Assembly (NCBI GenBank): GCA_031271405.1
Contig: JAISVT010000063.1
Coordinates: forward strand, 1 to 54,925
Source of the DNA: Candidatus Endomicrobium macrotermitis
Lineage (GTDB): Bacteria > Elusimicrobiota > Endomicrobiia > Endomicrobiales > Endomicrobiaceae
Length of the DNA stretch: 54,925 bases
Direction: 5' to 3'
The number at the start of each line of letters is the position of its first letter. The first letter of the stretch is position 1. A model generated the notes under the pieces. That model was given only the letters and a program-made list of their open reading frames with translations, ran no database searches and was not told where the DNA came from. Of the stretch, positions 1 to 7,671 are shown in pieces. The translations under genes and the position numbers were made by a program.

Positions 1-1080
1 GGGCTTTTTTCGATGCCCGTCGGTAAAATAGCCGAAATACACGTTTCAAGCGGCACAACGGGAAACCCCGTGGTTTCCGGTTATTCCAAAGAAGATATAG
101 ACCTTTGGGGCGAAGCCGCCGCGCGTTCGATAGCGTGCGCCGGCGGAAAACCCGGCGACATCATACAGATAGCTTACGGGTACGGCCTTTTTACGGGTGG
201 TCTCGGCCTTCATTACGGGGCTTTGAAAATCGGCGCGGCTATTATGCCGATGTCTTCGGGACAAACAAAACGCCAGATAAAACTTATGAACGATTTTAAG
301 CCCAAAATTTTGGCCTGTACGCCGAGTTTTGCATTGTATATGGGCGAAGAAGCGCACGCTATGGGATTTAAACCCGAAGATATTTCGTGGGAAATCGGGA
401 TATTCGGCGCGGAACCCTGGACAATCGCGCTTCGCGACGAAATAGACAAATCTTTGGGTATGCTTGCCACCGATATTTACGGCCTTTCGGAAATCACGGG
501 GCCGGGAGTGGCGCAGGAATGTCATTTAAGAGACGGGCTGCATATGTGGTCGGACGTTTTTTACCCCGAAGTAATCGACCCCGTGACAAATGAACCCGTC
601 AAGGAAGGGGAAGTCGGAGAACTTGTGATAACAACGCTTACAAGAACCGGAATGCCGCTGCTGAGGTACCGCACAAGAGATCTTGTCTCCATAAATAACG
701 AACGCTGTCCGTGCGGGAGGACTGCTCCGAGAATTTCGAAAATAAAAGGCAGGACGGACGATATGATAATAGTGCGCGGGATAAACGTTTTCCCCACGCA
801 GATAGAATATGCGCTGCTTCAGATCGAAGAATCGCTGCCGAATTATCAGATTGTCGTGGACAGAGCCGCGCACGGTTTGGATACCATAGAAGTTCAGGTA
901 GAAATAGACCAGAAGTTTTTCTCGGACGACATAGATAAACTCGAAGCCGTAAAAAATAAAATCAAAAAGAGCATTGAAAATACCATTTTAGTCGGAGTGA
1001 CCGTAAAACTTGTCGAACCGAAAACGATTGCAAGAAGCGAAGGCAAAGCCAAAAGGGTAATCGATAACAGGAAGATTTAA
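1..1080 (+). CDS. paaK: Phenylacetate-CoA ligase, C-terminal part (cut by window start)
   Basis: ATP-dependent CoA ligase of the adenylate-forming superfamily, which activates aryl acids such as phenylacetate to the CoA thioester in the cytoplasm. The frame is open from base 1 and reads GLFSMPVGKIAEIHVSSGTTG, so the Met at base 13 is internal and the gene starts upstream of the window. The P-loop SSGTTGNP is near the visible start. The adenylate-binding stretch YGLSEITGPGVA lies about halfway, followed by LRYRTRDL and the C-terminal lid domain. About 360 residues are visible of the roughly 430 usual for PaaK. An ACT-domain protein follows after a small gene. In anaerobes this pairing often sits with indolepyruvate ferredoxin oxidoreductase and salvages aryl acids, but no ior genes are visible here. 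The family is clear; the exact acid is inferred. Confidence 0.9.
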   Translation, partial: GLFSMPVGKIAEIHVSSGTTGNPVVSGYSKEDIDLWGEAAARSIACAGGKPGDIIQIAYGYGLFTGGLGLHYGALKIGAAIMPMSSGQTKRQIKLMNDFKPKILACTPSFALYMGEEAHAMGFKPEDISWEIGIFGAEPWTIALRDEIDKSLGMLATDIYGLSEITGPGVAQECHLRDGLHMWSDVFYPEVIDPVTNEPVKEGEVGELVITTLTRTGMPLLRYRTRDLVSINNERCPCGRTAPRISKIKGRTDDMIIVRGINVFPTQIEYALLQIEESLPNYQIVVDRAAHGLDTIEVQVEIDQKFFSDDIDKLEAVKNKIKKSIENTILVGVTVKLVEPKTIARSEGKAKRVIDNRKI

Positions 1081-1098
1081 TTCGGAAAGGAGACTGAA

Positions 1099-1308
1099 AT
1101 GTCACTATTTGAAAAAATCAAATCGTTATTTTGCGGCTCCGGAAAATGCGCAGGCAAAAAGAAAGAAGAGCCGAAAGAAAAAGATACGCTTTCGGAAACC
1201 GATCTGGACGGGGACAGCAGCGTTCAGCAATTTGAAGACGACGGCGCGGAAATCGAAGGCGCCGACGCCGTTGCGGAAGAAATTACGGAAAGGCCGATGA
1301 AAGAATAA
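1099..1308 (+). CDS. Small acidic protein of unknown function
   Basis: A 69-residue protein with a good ribosome binding site (AAAGGAG, about 7 bases before ATG). It starts 18 bases after paaK, so it is probably co-transcribed. The N-terminus is amphipathic (MSLFEKIKSLF) with two cysteines (C12 and C17). A lysine-rich stretch KKKEEPKEK follows, then a long acidic tail rich in D and E. I recognise no family. The same reading frame stays open for about 79 codons after the TAA stop, so this may be the front part of an interrupted gene. Confidence 0.55.
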   Translation: MSLFEKIKSLFCGSGKCAGKKKEEPKEKDTLSETDLDGDSSVQQFEDDGAEIEGADAVAEEITERPMKE

Positions 1309-1577
1309 CCGGGAAAAGCTCCTGCCGTTGGCGCACTTACATATCAAAACTATTCGGCATTGCCTGAATCCGGTGATTTTAAGAATTCTGCCGTTCGTAC
1401 GGATAAACCTTTTGCGGCTCTGCGGCTTGTTGTTTTAGCAATTGCCGTTTCGATTTTTACGGAAACGGATTACGGCTTTAAGCTTGGAGATTTGGAAAAA
1501 TTCGGCGAAACGGCAAAAGCGGTTTTTTCCGGTAACGGACAATAAAAAACGTCAAACAACATAAACGGAGGAATAAA
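1309..1577 (+). other. Gap with an in-frame open stretch after the 69-residue gene
   Basis: The frame of the preceding small gene continues without a stop from 1309 to 1545. It includes a hydrophobic helix-like segment AALRLVVLAIAVSIF. A TTG at 1360 could start a 61-residue protein, but no good ribosome binding site precedes it. It could be a decayed C-terminal half separated by one TAA, or chance. Bases 1546-1577 carry the GGAGG ribosome binding site of the next gene. Confidence 0.3.
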
Positions 1578-2012
1578 ATGAAAATCACGCAGGTGTCGGT
1601 GTTTATAGAAAATACGAAAGGCAGGCTTGCGAATCTATGCGATTTGCTGGGTAAAAACGATATAGACATCAAAGCGCTTACGCTTGCCGAAAGCAGCGAC
1701 TTCGGGATAGTGAGGTTTATTGTAGAAGACGCGGATAGAACTTTGGGAATCGTTAAAGACAGCGGCTATATAGCTTCGATCGCGCATATTGTCGCCGTAG
1801 AGGTAAGCGATACTCCGGGCGGTCTTGCCGCGGTTTTGAAAGTTCTTTCGGATAACGATACGGACATAAAATATATGTACGGTTTTGTCGAGAAAGCGTC
1901 TGATAAAGCTCTGATGGTTTTTAAGTTTGCCGACATAGATAAAGCCATAGGCATTTTGCAGAATAACAAAGTCCCGATAGTTTCGAAAGAGACGATTTTT
2001 AAGGACAAATAA
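1578..2012 (+). CDS. Tandem ACT-domain protein
   Basis: A 144-residue cytoplasmic protein built from two ACT domains, about residues 1-70 and 70-140. The first reads QVSVFIENTKGRLANLCDLL and the second begins AVEVSDTPGGLAAVLKVL, each with the Gly-x-Leu turn that binds amino-acid ligands in this fold. It starts at an ATG with a strong GGAGG site eight bases upstream. Stand-alone double ACT proteins of this size commonly accompany phenylacetate-CoA ligase genes in anaerobes, and are thought to sense aromatic amino acids or their derivatives. Neighbourhood and length fit that group. The ligand is not known. Confidence 0.85.
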   Translation: MKITQVSVFIENTKGRLANLCDLLGKNDIDIKALTLAESSDFGIVRFIVEDADRTLGIVKDSGYIASIAHIVAVEVSDTPGGLAAVLKVLSDNDTDIKYMYGFVEKASDKALMVFKFADIDKAIGILQNNKVPIVSKETIFKDK

Positions 2013-2067
2013 CAATTAAAAACATGACGCAGCGGCAGTTTTTGCTTATTGCTAACCGGAGGTTTAA

Positions 2068-2436
2068 ATGTATAAAGATAAAAAAATCGCGGTCATAGGC
2101 GTAAACGGCGACCCCGGCAAATACGGGTTTAAAATATTTAACTCTCTGCTTGAAGCGAGGTTTGACGTTTTTGCCGTAGGCATAAGAGGCGGAACAGCCG
2201 CAGGGCATACAATTTATAAAACTTTAAAAGATTTACCCGCAAAGCCGGATGTGATAGTTACGGTTGTCCCTCCGGTAGGCACCGATAAAGTTGTCGGCGA
2301 CGCCATAGCTTTAGGAATAAAAGAAGTCTGGATGCAGCCCGGTTCGCGTTCGCCGGAAGCCGTTGAAAAAGCGAAAGCCGCGGGAATGAAAGTAACGGAT
2401 TACGGATGTTTTATGGTGGCAAACGGTATTTGGTAA
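2068..2436 (+). CDS. CoA-binding (Rossmann-fold) protein
   Basis: A 122-residue single-domain protein of the CoA_binding_2 type, related to the N-terminal CoA-binding domain of acyl-CoA/succinyl-CoA synthetases. The nucleotide-binding strand and loop VIGVNGDPGKYGFKI are near the start. Later come the conserved VVPP, EVWMQPGSRSPEAVEKA and DYGCFMV motifs. Start ATG has a GGAGG site. Its place 55 bases after the ACT gene suggests one operon with the CoA-ligase genes. The precise role of stand-alone CoA-binding proteins of this family is unresolved. Confidence 0.82.
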   Translation: MYKDKKIAVIGVNGDPGKYGFKIFNSLLEARFDVFAVGIRGGTAAGHTIYKTLKDLPAKPDVIVTVVPPVGTDKVVGDAIALGIKEVWMQPGSRSPEAVEKAKAAGMKVTDYGCFMVANGIW

Positions 2437-2588
2437 AGGATAATCCGCAAAACGATAAGAAATTTTTTATGCGTACCTCAGATATTCTTATGAAAAGCCC
2501 GGAGAACTTAAAAAAAGCCGGGTACGATTATGCGGCAGGGGCGTTGCCGGGTTAGGAATGTGCCGAAGGGCGGGGTTACGGGGGCTGA

Positions 2589-3239
2589 ATGAAAATTGAA
2601 AGATTTAAAGCCGTATTGTTCGATATGGACGGCGTGATAGTCGACACTATGCCTTATCATTTTATTTCGTGGTTTGAAATTTTAAAACGCTACGGCGTGC
2701 GGGTTTCGCCTATGACGGTTTTTGAAATGGAAGGAGCGAAGTGGGGCGCGGTAATAGAGTTTGCCTATAAGCAGGCCGGAAAAAAATTAACCGCAGGACT
2801 TGCCGACAAAATCCGTTTTGAAAGGGAAACAATTTTTAATAAGTATTTTAACAGGTATGTTTTTGAAGGCATTCCGGAGTTTATAAAGAGTTTAAAAAAG
2901 CAGAGCATTTTGACGGGGCTTGTAAGCGGCTCGTCTTTGGAAGAAGCAAAAAGGTTTCTGCCGAAAAGCATATACGGTTTGTTCGACGTTATTGTAACGG
3001 GCGATATGGTAAAACACTCGAAGCCCTATCCCGATCCGTACCTTACCGCGGCAAAAGAGCTGGGCATTTCCGCGAAGGAATGCCTGGTTATAGAAAATGC
3101 GCCTTACGGCATAAAAGCGGCGAAAGCGGCGAAAATGCATTGTCTGGCGGTAGCGACCAGTCTGCATAAAGATAAACTTAAAAAAGCAGACCGGGTTTTT
3201 GAAACGCACATGGAGCTGTACGGGTATTTGAAGCACTAA
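2589..3239 (+). CDS. HAD-superfamily hydrolase, beta-phosphoglucomutase/sugar-phosphatase type
   Basis: A 216-residue HAD subfamily IA enzyme. Motif I is FDMDGVIVDT, with the nucleophile and acid/base Asp pair. Motif II is in GLVSGSS, motif III is the Lys of KHSKPYPDPYL, and motif IV is the acidic ENAPYGIKAAKAA region. The cap domain (about residues 15-85) is alpha-helical, as in beta-phosphoglucomutase and small sugar phosphatases. The gene is followed 13 bases later by a sugar/H+ symporter, so it probably acts on a phosphorylated sugar taken up by that transporter. The ribosome binding site is weak. Mutase versus phosphatase cannot be decided from the sequence. Confidence 0.82.
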   Translation: MKIERFKAVLFDMDGVIVDTMPYHFISWFEILKRYGVRVSPMTVFEMEGAKWGAVIEFAYKQAGKKLTAGLADKIRFERETIFNKYFNRYVFEGIPEFIKSLKKQSILTGLVSGSSLEEAKRFLPKSIYGLFDVIVTGDMVKHSKPYPDPYLTAAKELGISAKECLVIENAPYGIKAAKAAKMHCLAVATSLHKDKLKKADRVFETHMELYGYLKH

Positions 3240-3252
3240 AAACGGAGGGAGT

Positions 3253-4602
3253 ATGAAAAAAGTCAGCAGAGGGTATGTGTACTTTTTCGGCGCATTGGGC
3301 GGTTTGCTGTTCGGCTACGATACCGGCGTAATTTCCGGCGCTATACTTTTTATCAAAGCGGACATGGCATTGACGGCGTGGCAGGACGGTATGGTCGTAA
3401 GCGCTATATTGCTTGGCGCGATAATCGGCGCCGCGGTCATAAGTTCTCTCTCGGACAAGTTCGGGCGCAGGAAAATGGTGCTGCTTGCCGCTTTCATATT
3501 TGCTTTAGGCGCCGTTTTGTCGGCTGTCGCGGGCAACCCTGCGGTTTTGATAATTTCAAGAATAATTTTGGGACTTGCGGTAGGCGGCGCGTCCGCTTTG
3601 GTGCCTTTGTATCTTGCCGAAATGGCGCCAGCAAAATCCAGAGGGACTCTGTCGACGTTAAACCAGCTGATGATTACGATAGGAATTTTATCGGCATATA
3701 TCGTTAACCTCATTTTTGCCGACTCTGCGTACGGATGGAGAATAATGCTCGGATTTGCGGCTATCCCCGCTGTAATTTTATTTGTCGGAACTTTATACCT
3801 GCCCGAAAGCCCCAGATGGCTGATTTGCAAAGGTGATGAAAATGAAGGCGCGGAAATATTAAGAGCATTAAGGAGCCACGGCGCGGAACAGGAAATTTCA
3901 GACATAAAAGACGCCTGCGCAAAAGAAAGCGGCGGTTATAAGGAACTGATGGAGGCATGGATACGCCCTGCTTTGATTATCGGCATAGGGCTTGCCATGC
4001 TTCAGCAGTTTATAGGCTGCAATACCGTTATTTATTATGCGCCGACGATATTTTCGGCTATAGGTCTCGGTAATTCCTCGGCGATACTGAGTACGGTCGG
4101 CATCGGCGTTTTAAACGTTTTGGTAACGGTATTGGCATTGTTCGTTATGGACAAAATAGACCGTAAAAAAATGCTTATTATAGGAAGCGCGGGAATGGCG
4201 GTGTCTTTGACCGTTTTGGGAACCATGAGCAGATTTATAGACTCGGCTTCGGCAGACGTACATGTAATGGCGTACATTACTTTGACGGCGATATGCGTGT
4301 ATATTTTCTTTTTCGCGCTTACATGGGGGCCTGTTATGTGGATTATGATAGGCGAAGTTTTCCCGCTGAAAGTGCGCGGATTGGGCGTAGGAGTATCGAG
4401 CGTTGCAAACTGGACTGCAAATTTGCTTGTAGCTTTGACTTTCCCGTTTTTTCTGGAAAAAATCGGATATTCGCTGTTTTTGGTTTTTGCAGTAATAGCG
4501 GTATTTTCAATAATATTTGTGAAATTTAAAGTTTTTGAAACCAGAAGAAGGTCTTTGGAAGAAATAGAAGCAGTCTTGTATAATAAAGCGAAAAAGGCTT
4601 AG
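3253..4602 (+). CDS. Sugar/proton symporter (MFS, sugar-porter family)
   Basis: A 449-residue inner-membrane transporter of the XylE/GalP/AraE family with about 12 hydrophobic segments. Family signatures are visible: GGLLFGYDTGVISGA in TM1, DKFGRRKM in loop 2-3, PESPRWL after TM6, the QQFIGCN stretch in TM7 and DKIDRKKM in loop 8-9. Length matches the family. The start has a GGAGGG site. It lies directly behind a HAD sugar phosphatase/mutase gene, which supports a small sugar-uptake operon. The sugar itself (hexose or pentose) cannot be told from sequence. Confidence 0.92.
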   Translation: MKKVSRGYVYFFGALGGLLFGYDTGVISGAILFIKADMALTAWQDGMVVSAILLGAIIGAAVISSLSDKFGRRKMVLLAAFIFALGAVLSAVAGNPAVLIISRIILGLAVGGASALVPLYLAEMAPAKSRGTLSTLNQLMITIGILSAYIVNLIFADSAYGWRIMLGFAAIPAVILFVGTLYLPESPRWLICKGDENEGAEILRALRSHGAEQEISDIKDACAKESGGYKELMEAWIRPALIIGIGLAMLQQFIGCNTVIYYAPTIFSAIGLGNSSAILSTVGIGVLNVLVTVLALFVMDKIDRKKMLIIGSAGMAVSLTVLGTMSRFIDSASADVHVMAYITLTAICVYIFFFALTWGPVMWIMIGEVFPLKVRGLGVGVSSVANWTANLLVALTFPFFLEKIGYSLFLVFAVIAVFSIIFVKFKVFETRRRSLEEIEAVLYNKAKKA

Positions 4603-4824
4603 AACGGCAAGGCCTCTTCGCGTATAGATGCATAGCAACGGCAAGGGTAACAATGCCGCCTGTTGTCATTCCCGAAATTCGTAATCGGGAATCCACGGTT
4701 GCTGAAAATGGTTTTTATTCCTTGCGCCGTTTAGCAGCTTGGGAACAGCGGGGCCGCTTCGCGGTGAGGATTGGAAGTTCAGCAGCTTTTGTCTGTGATT
4801 TTAAAATGAGCGGGAGAATAAAAT
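4603..4824 (+). repeat. Intergenic region with a GTCATTCCCG-type palindrome
   Basis: The gap after the sugar transporter holds a short palindromic repeat at about 4665-4705 (ATTCCCGA ... TCGGGAAT, followed by CCACGGTTGCTGAA). A near copy is at 31913-31956 and a diverged one at 46801. A second GC-rich stretch around 4741-4775 looks repeat-like. The last bases carry the GGGAG ribosome site of the next gene. No gene is seen. Confidence 0.6.
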
Positions 4825-5667
4825 ATGGAAAAATATTTGAAAGTTTGTTTATCCGTTGCGGTTTGTTTCTGTTTATTTGCAGCGCCGGTATTTGCCCGTG
4901 ATTCCGGTGAACAGAAAGCAAAAGAAATTCTTACAAAATCTATAGCGGCGCCGCAGCAGGCTTTTTCGGACGCTAAAACCATTTACGTTAAAAGCGTTCA
5001 AATGGCAAATCTGTCCTTTAAAAAAATGCCCGCCGCGCCGGGGGCAAGCGGAGTACCCGCCGATATTATCGATGATAAAACCGAGCAGGAATATTGGAAA
5101 GAAGGAAACAAGTACAGAATCTCTACATATAAAAAAAATGCGGAAACGCATTGTATTTTTGACGGCAAAACTCTTACGACTTTGTCGAATACGGCTCCGA
5201 AAAAGCAAGAAGAAATTACGGAAAAAGAAGCTAAAGCGTTTGAGATTGCAAATACCATACAAAATGACCAAAGAGCTATTAACCCGATGCTTACATATGA
5301 ATTTCTCGGTACCGAAAAAACAGGCGGGTATGATTGCAATGTCGTTCAGACGGCAATTGTAACCAAAGACGCTAAAACCGGCAAGAAAAAGGAAGATTGG
5401 AAAACGCGTTATTTTATCGACGAAAAGACCGATGTTGCCGTTGTTATTAAAGCCGAAATCACGGGACTCGGCGACAGTATAAACGAAGTCAAAAAAATAG
5501 AAAAAATCGACGGAAAATTTGTTCCGGTTCTTATCGAAAGCACTATGGGAAATATGGGAAAAACCGTAATAACTTACGAAGAAGTAAAAGTAAATCAACC
5601 TATCGGGCAGGAAATTTTTGACGAGTCGAAAGTCTTGGCGAAACCGGGCAAAAAACAAGGAAAATAA
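4825..5667 (+). CDS. Exported LolA-like outer-membrane lipoprotein-sorting protein
   Basis: A 280-residue protein with a clear signal peptide (KVCLSVAVCFCLFAAPVFA, cleavage near residue 24), so periplasmic. The mature part has the alternating beta-strand pattern of the LolA/LolB/DUF4412-like fold. It includes EQEYWKEGNKYRISTY, THCIFDGKTL, and a C-terminal KTVITYEEVKVNQPI that resembles the closing strand of that family. It is longer than classic LolA (about 200 residues), closer to the LolA-related proteins that carry lipids or lipoproteins. ATG is preceded by GGGAG. The cargo is unknown. Confidence 0.6.
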   Translation: MEKYLKVCLSVAVCFCLFAAPVFARDSGEQKAKEILTKSIAAPQQAFSDAKTIYVKSVQMANLSFKKMPAAPGASGVPADIIDDKTEQEYWKEGNKYRISTYKKNAETHCIFDGKTLTTLSNTAPKKQEEITEKEAKAFEIANTIQNDQRAINPMLTYEFLGTEKTGGYDCNVVQTAIVTKDAKTGKKKEDWKTRYFIDEKTDVAVVIKAEITGLGDSINEVKKIEKIDGKFVPVLIESTMGNMGKTVITYEEVKVNQPIGQEIFDESKVLAKPGKKQGK

Positions 5668-5671
5668 ATAC

Positions 5672-5809
5672 GGAATTATCCCATTATGAGCATTAGTAAA
5701 GTCCGTCATCCTGCGCGTAGCCGCAGGATCTATAAATAACGGCTTTTCTATAGACCCTGCGGGAGACTTCGTCTCCGCAGGGTGACAACTGCCTGTCGGG
5801 GGATAATTC
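5672..5809. repeat. MITE-like palindromic element, copy 1 (138 bp)
   Basis: It begins GGAATTATCCC and ends GGGGATAATTC, an 11-base terminal inverted repeat. A shorter copy at 31962-32045 shares both ends and the flanking core (ATTAGTAAAGTCCG and GACAACTGCCTGTC). This copy carries about 54 extra bases made of GCAGGATC/GCAGGGT-type stems. It lies immediately behind the LolA-like gene, and carries no coding capacity. Confidence 0.75.
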
Positions 5810-5883
5810 AGAATAAATATAAACGCCGGGCGTAAAATCAAATAAATAATTGAAAAATCAATAAGTTTTTATATTTATAAAAA

Positions 5884-5897
5884 GTTTCACGTGAAAC
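5884..5897. promoter_or_regulatory. parS: parS site 1
   Basis: A perfect 14-base palindrome GTTTCACGTGAAAC, followed by A, matching the widely conserved ParB-binding centromere consensus TGTTTCACGTGAAACA at 15 of 16 bases. ParB nucleates here and spreads; parA and parB lie 1.8-4.2 kb away. An identical site is at 7565. Confidence 0.93.
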
Positions 5898-5906
5898 AAA
5901 ACAGCA

Positions 5907-5988
5907 GAAGATTAGATGCATTGATGCACGGAAGCCGAGAGAGTAAAAGCCGTTGCTATGCGTCCAAGCGTCTGTGCATCTGATCTTC
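5907..5988. repeat. Stem-loop repeat next to parS site 1
   Basis: Inverted arms GAAGATTAGATGCA (5907-5920) and TGCATCTGATCTTC (5975-5988) pair at 13 of 14 positions. The unit sits between parS and the start codon of the radical SAM gene. A related unit lies at 7589-7656 behind the second parS, with shared blocks AGAAGATTAGA, TGCGTCC, CATCT and CTTCCG.AACG.AGTT. Confidence 0.6.
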
Positions 5989-6004
5989 CGAACGAAGTTT
6001 TTGC

Positions 6005-7381
6005 ATGAATAGAATTTTATTAATAAATCCCCCTGTTTACGATTTTGCCGCATTTGACCTTTGGTCTGCACCCCTCGGGCTTTTATATTTGGCATCCATA
6101 CTTAAACATCAGAATTGCGAAGCCGATATTCTTGACTATATGGACAGATACGGCAGCGCTTACTCTCTCTCTTATCGCGGAGAGGGTGAGGCGGAGTCCC
6201 GGGCGAGGGCTTTGTCTTTATACGGATGCGGTCATTACATCAAACAAAAAGCAGAAACTCCCGAAGTTTTAAAACATATCCCCCGCAACTATTCCCGTTA
6301 CGGCTTGCCTAAAGAACTTGCCGTTAATTATTTAAGAGGGCTTTGTCCCCCGGATTTGATAATTGTTACTTCCGTGATGACATATTGGTATCCGGGAGTT
6401 TTTGAAGCCATACAAACCGTCAAAGAAATTTTTCCGGATACCCCTGTTGTTTTAGGCGGCGCATATGCGACTCTTTGTCATGAGCATGCGCAAAAAAGCG
6501 GCGCGGATTACGTTTTACAAGGCGGTTTTGAAAATTTAAAAGCGATTTTTAAAGCGAAAAACGCGAGAATTGCGATTCCTTGCACTTTTTCGGACTATCC
6601 CATACCTTACTACCCCCCAAATCAAAATAGAGGCTATGCGGTTTTGAGGATTTCCGCGGGCTGTCCGTTCAAATGCAGTTATTGCGCGCAGGATATTTTG
6701 TCCGGAGGGAAATTTGTTTCCAAACCGGCAGAGAATGTTTTTAAAGAAATCAAAGATTTCGCGGACAGGGGAATTAAGAATATAGTTTTTTATGATGACG
6801 CGCTTTTGTATGACAGAGAAAGGCTTATCAAACCTTTATTAAGAAAAATAATAGAAAGTAATCTGAAAATAAATATTCATACGCCGAACGGTTTGCATTT
6901 AAGATATTTGGATCTAGAAACGGCAAGGCTTATGAAAAAGGCAAACTTTGTTATGCCCAGATTCAGCCTTGAAAGCGCGGACGCGCGCATACAAAAAGAG
7001 ACCGGCGCGAAAATTACAAATGAAGGTTTTGAAAATGCCGCTGCAATGCTTAAAGAAGCCGGATATAAAAAAGGGGAATATTTGATATACTTATTAATAG
7101 GTATGCCCGGGCAAGCTTTGGAAGATGCGGAAATGTCAATAAAGTATGTGCATAAATTCGGCGCGAAAGTTTCGCTGTCGGAATACTCGGTAATACCCGG
7201 CACAAAAGATTTTGAACGGCAATTACAAAATGCGAATTGCGAATTACGGTTGAACGGCAAGGACTTTGCAAACGAACCGCTGCTGCATAATAAATCCGTT
7301 TATCCCCTGTTTGACGTCAAAGACTGGAACGAGATCCGCCGTATAAAGAACCTTGCAAAAGAATTAAATAGTTTGTTATAA
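6005..7381 (+). CDS. B12-binding-domain radical SAM protein
   Basis: A 458-residue radical SAM enzyme. Residues 1-190 form a cobalamin-binding-like Rossmann domain (LINPPVYDF, PLGLLYLASILK, VLGGAYATLC). The radical SAM core follows, with the 4Fe-4S motif CPFKCSYC (Cys-x3-Cys-x2-Cys) and downstream KNIVFYDDALL and LIYLLIGMPGQ. Proteins of this layout methylate or rearrange unactivated carbons, but the substrate is unknown. About 15 residues around SYRGEGEAESRAR look like a translated palindromic repeat inserted in frame (6165-6222) before the family motif YGCGHYIKQ. The gene lies between the two parS sites. ATG has no strong ribosome binding site. Confidence 0.85.
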   Translation: MNRILLINPPVYDFAAFDLWSAPLGLLYLASILKHQNCEADILDYMDRYGSAYSLSYRGEGEAESRARALSLYGCGHYIKQKAETPEVLKHIPRNYSRYGLPKELAVNYLRGLCPPDLIIVTSVMTYWYPGVFEAIQTVKEIFPDTPVVLGGAYATLCHEHAQKSGADYVLQGGFENLKAIFKAKNARIAIPCTFSDYPIPYYPPNQNRGYAVLRISAGCPFKCSYCAQDILSGGKFVSKPAENVFKEIKDFADRGIKNIVFYDDALLYDRERLIKPLLRKIIESNLKINIHTPNGLHLRYLDLETARLMKKANFVMPRFSLESADARIQKETGAKITNEGFENAAAMLKEAGYKKGEYLIYLLIGMPGQALEDAEMSIKYVHKFGAKVSLSEYSVIPGTKDFERQLQNANCELRLNGKDFANEPLLHNKSVYPLFDVKDWNEIRRIKNLAKELNSLL

Positions 7382-7564
7382 TGTCGGTTCCGTTGTTTTA
7401 TGCGCTAAAATGCAGTGCTGCATTTTGGGGGAGCGCTGCGCCGGCTTCTCCGCTCATAGACGCGTTGATGCGGCGAACGGCAGCGGCAAAACCGGCGGTA
7501 TTTTTCTGCCGGGATTTATTGAAGAGACGTTATTCTTCTAATAGGTTTGCGTTAAAGGCTAAAA
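7382..7564 (+). repeat. Repeat-derived intergenic stretch before parS site 2
   Basis: The region from about 7428 to 7490 (GGGGGAGCGCTGCGCC ... AGACGCGTTGATGCGGCG) is closely matched by 41302-41369 upstream of the glycosyltransferase gene, so it is a dispersed repeat. A 64-codon open frame across it (from 7381) is therefore rejected as a gene. Confidence 0.6.
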
Positions 7565-7578
7565 GTTTCACGTGAAAC
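7565..7578. promoter_or_regulatory. parS: parS site 2
   Basis: The perfect palindrome GTTTCACGTGAAAC followed by A, identical to the site at 5884 and placed about 95 bases upstream of parA. It is likely used both for segregation and for ParB-linked control of the par operon. Confidence 0.93.
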
Positions 7579-7588
7579 AATAATATAA

Positions 7589-7656
7589 GAAGATTAGAAG
7601 CATAGTAAAAATGAAAGTTGTTATTGTGCGTCCGCGCATTCATACATCTAAGCTTC
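7589..7656. repeat. Stem-loop repeat next to parS site 2
   Basis: Arms GAAGATTAGAAGCA (7589-7602) and TACATCTAAGCTTC (7643-7656) pair at 11 of 14 positions. It is the second copy of the parS-linked unit at 5907-5988 and ends just before the parA ribosome site. Confidence 0.5.
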
Positions 7657-7671
7657 CGGAACGGAGTTATC

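Noticed and set aside
2469-2555. A 28-codon ORF between the CoA-binding and HAD genes
   Set aside because: No ribosome site, and too short to judge; no recognised family.
3315-3905. A 196-codon minus-strand open frame inside the sugar transporter
   Set aside because: Antisense to a clear MFS transporter with conserved motifs; no ribosome site or family features.
4873-5841. A 322-codon open frame on the minus strand
   Set aside because: It is antisense to the LolA-like gene, whose plus-strand frame has a signal peptide, ribosome site and family features. The minus frame is rich in Phe/Tyr/Arg, typical of a shadow frame, and runs into the MITE-like element.
7381-7575. A 64-codon open frame starting one base inside the radical SAM stop
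   Set aside because: Most of it is a dispersed repeat shared with 41302-41369, and it runs into parS.
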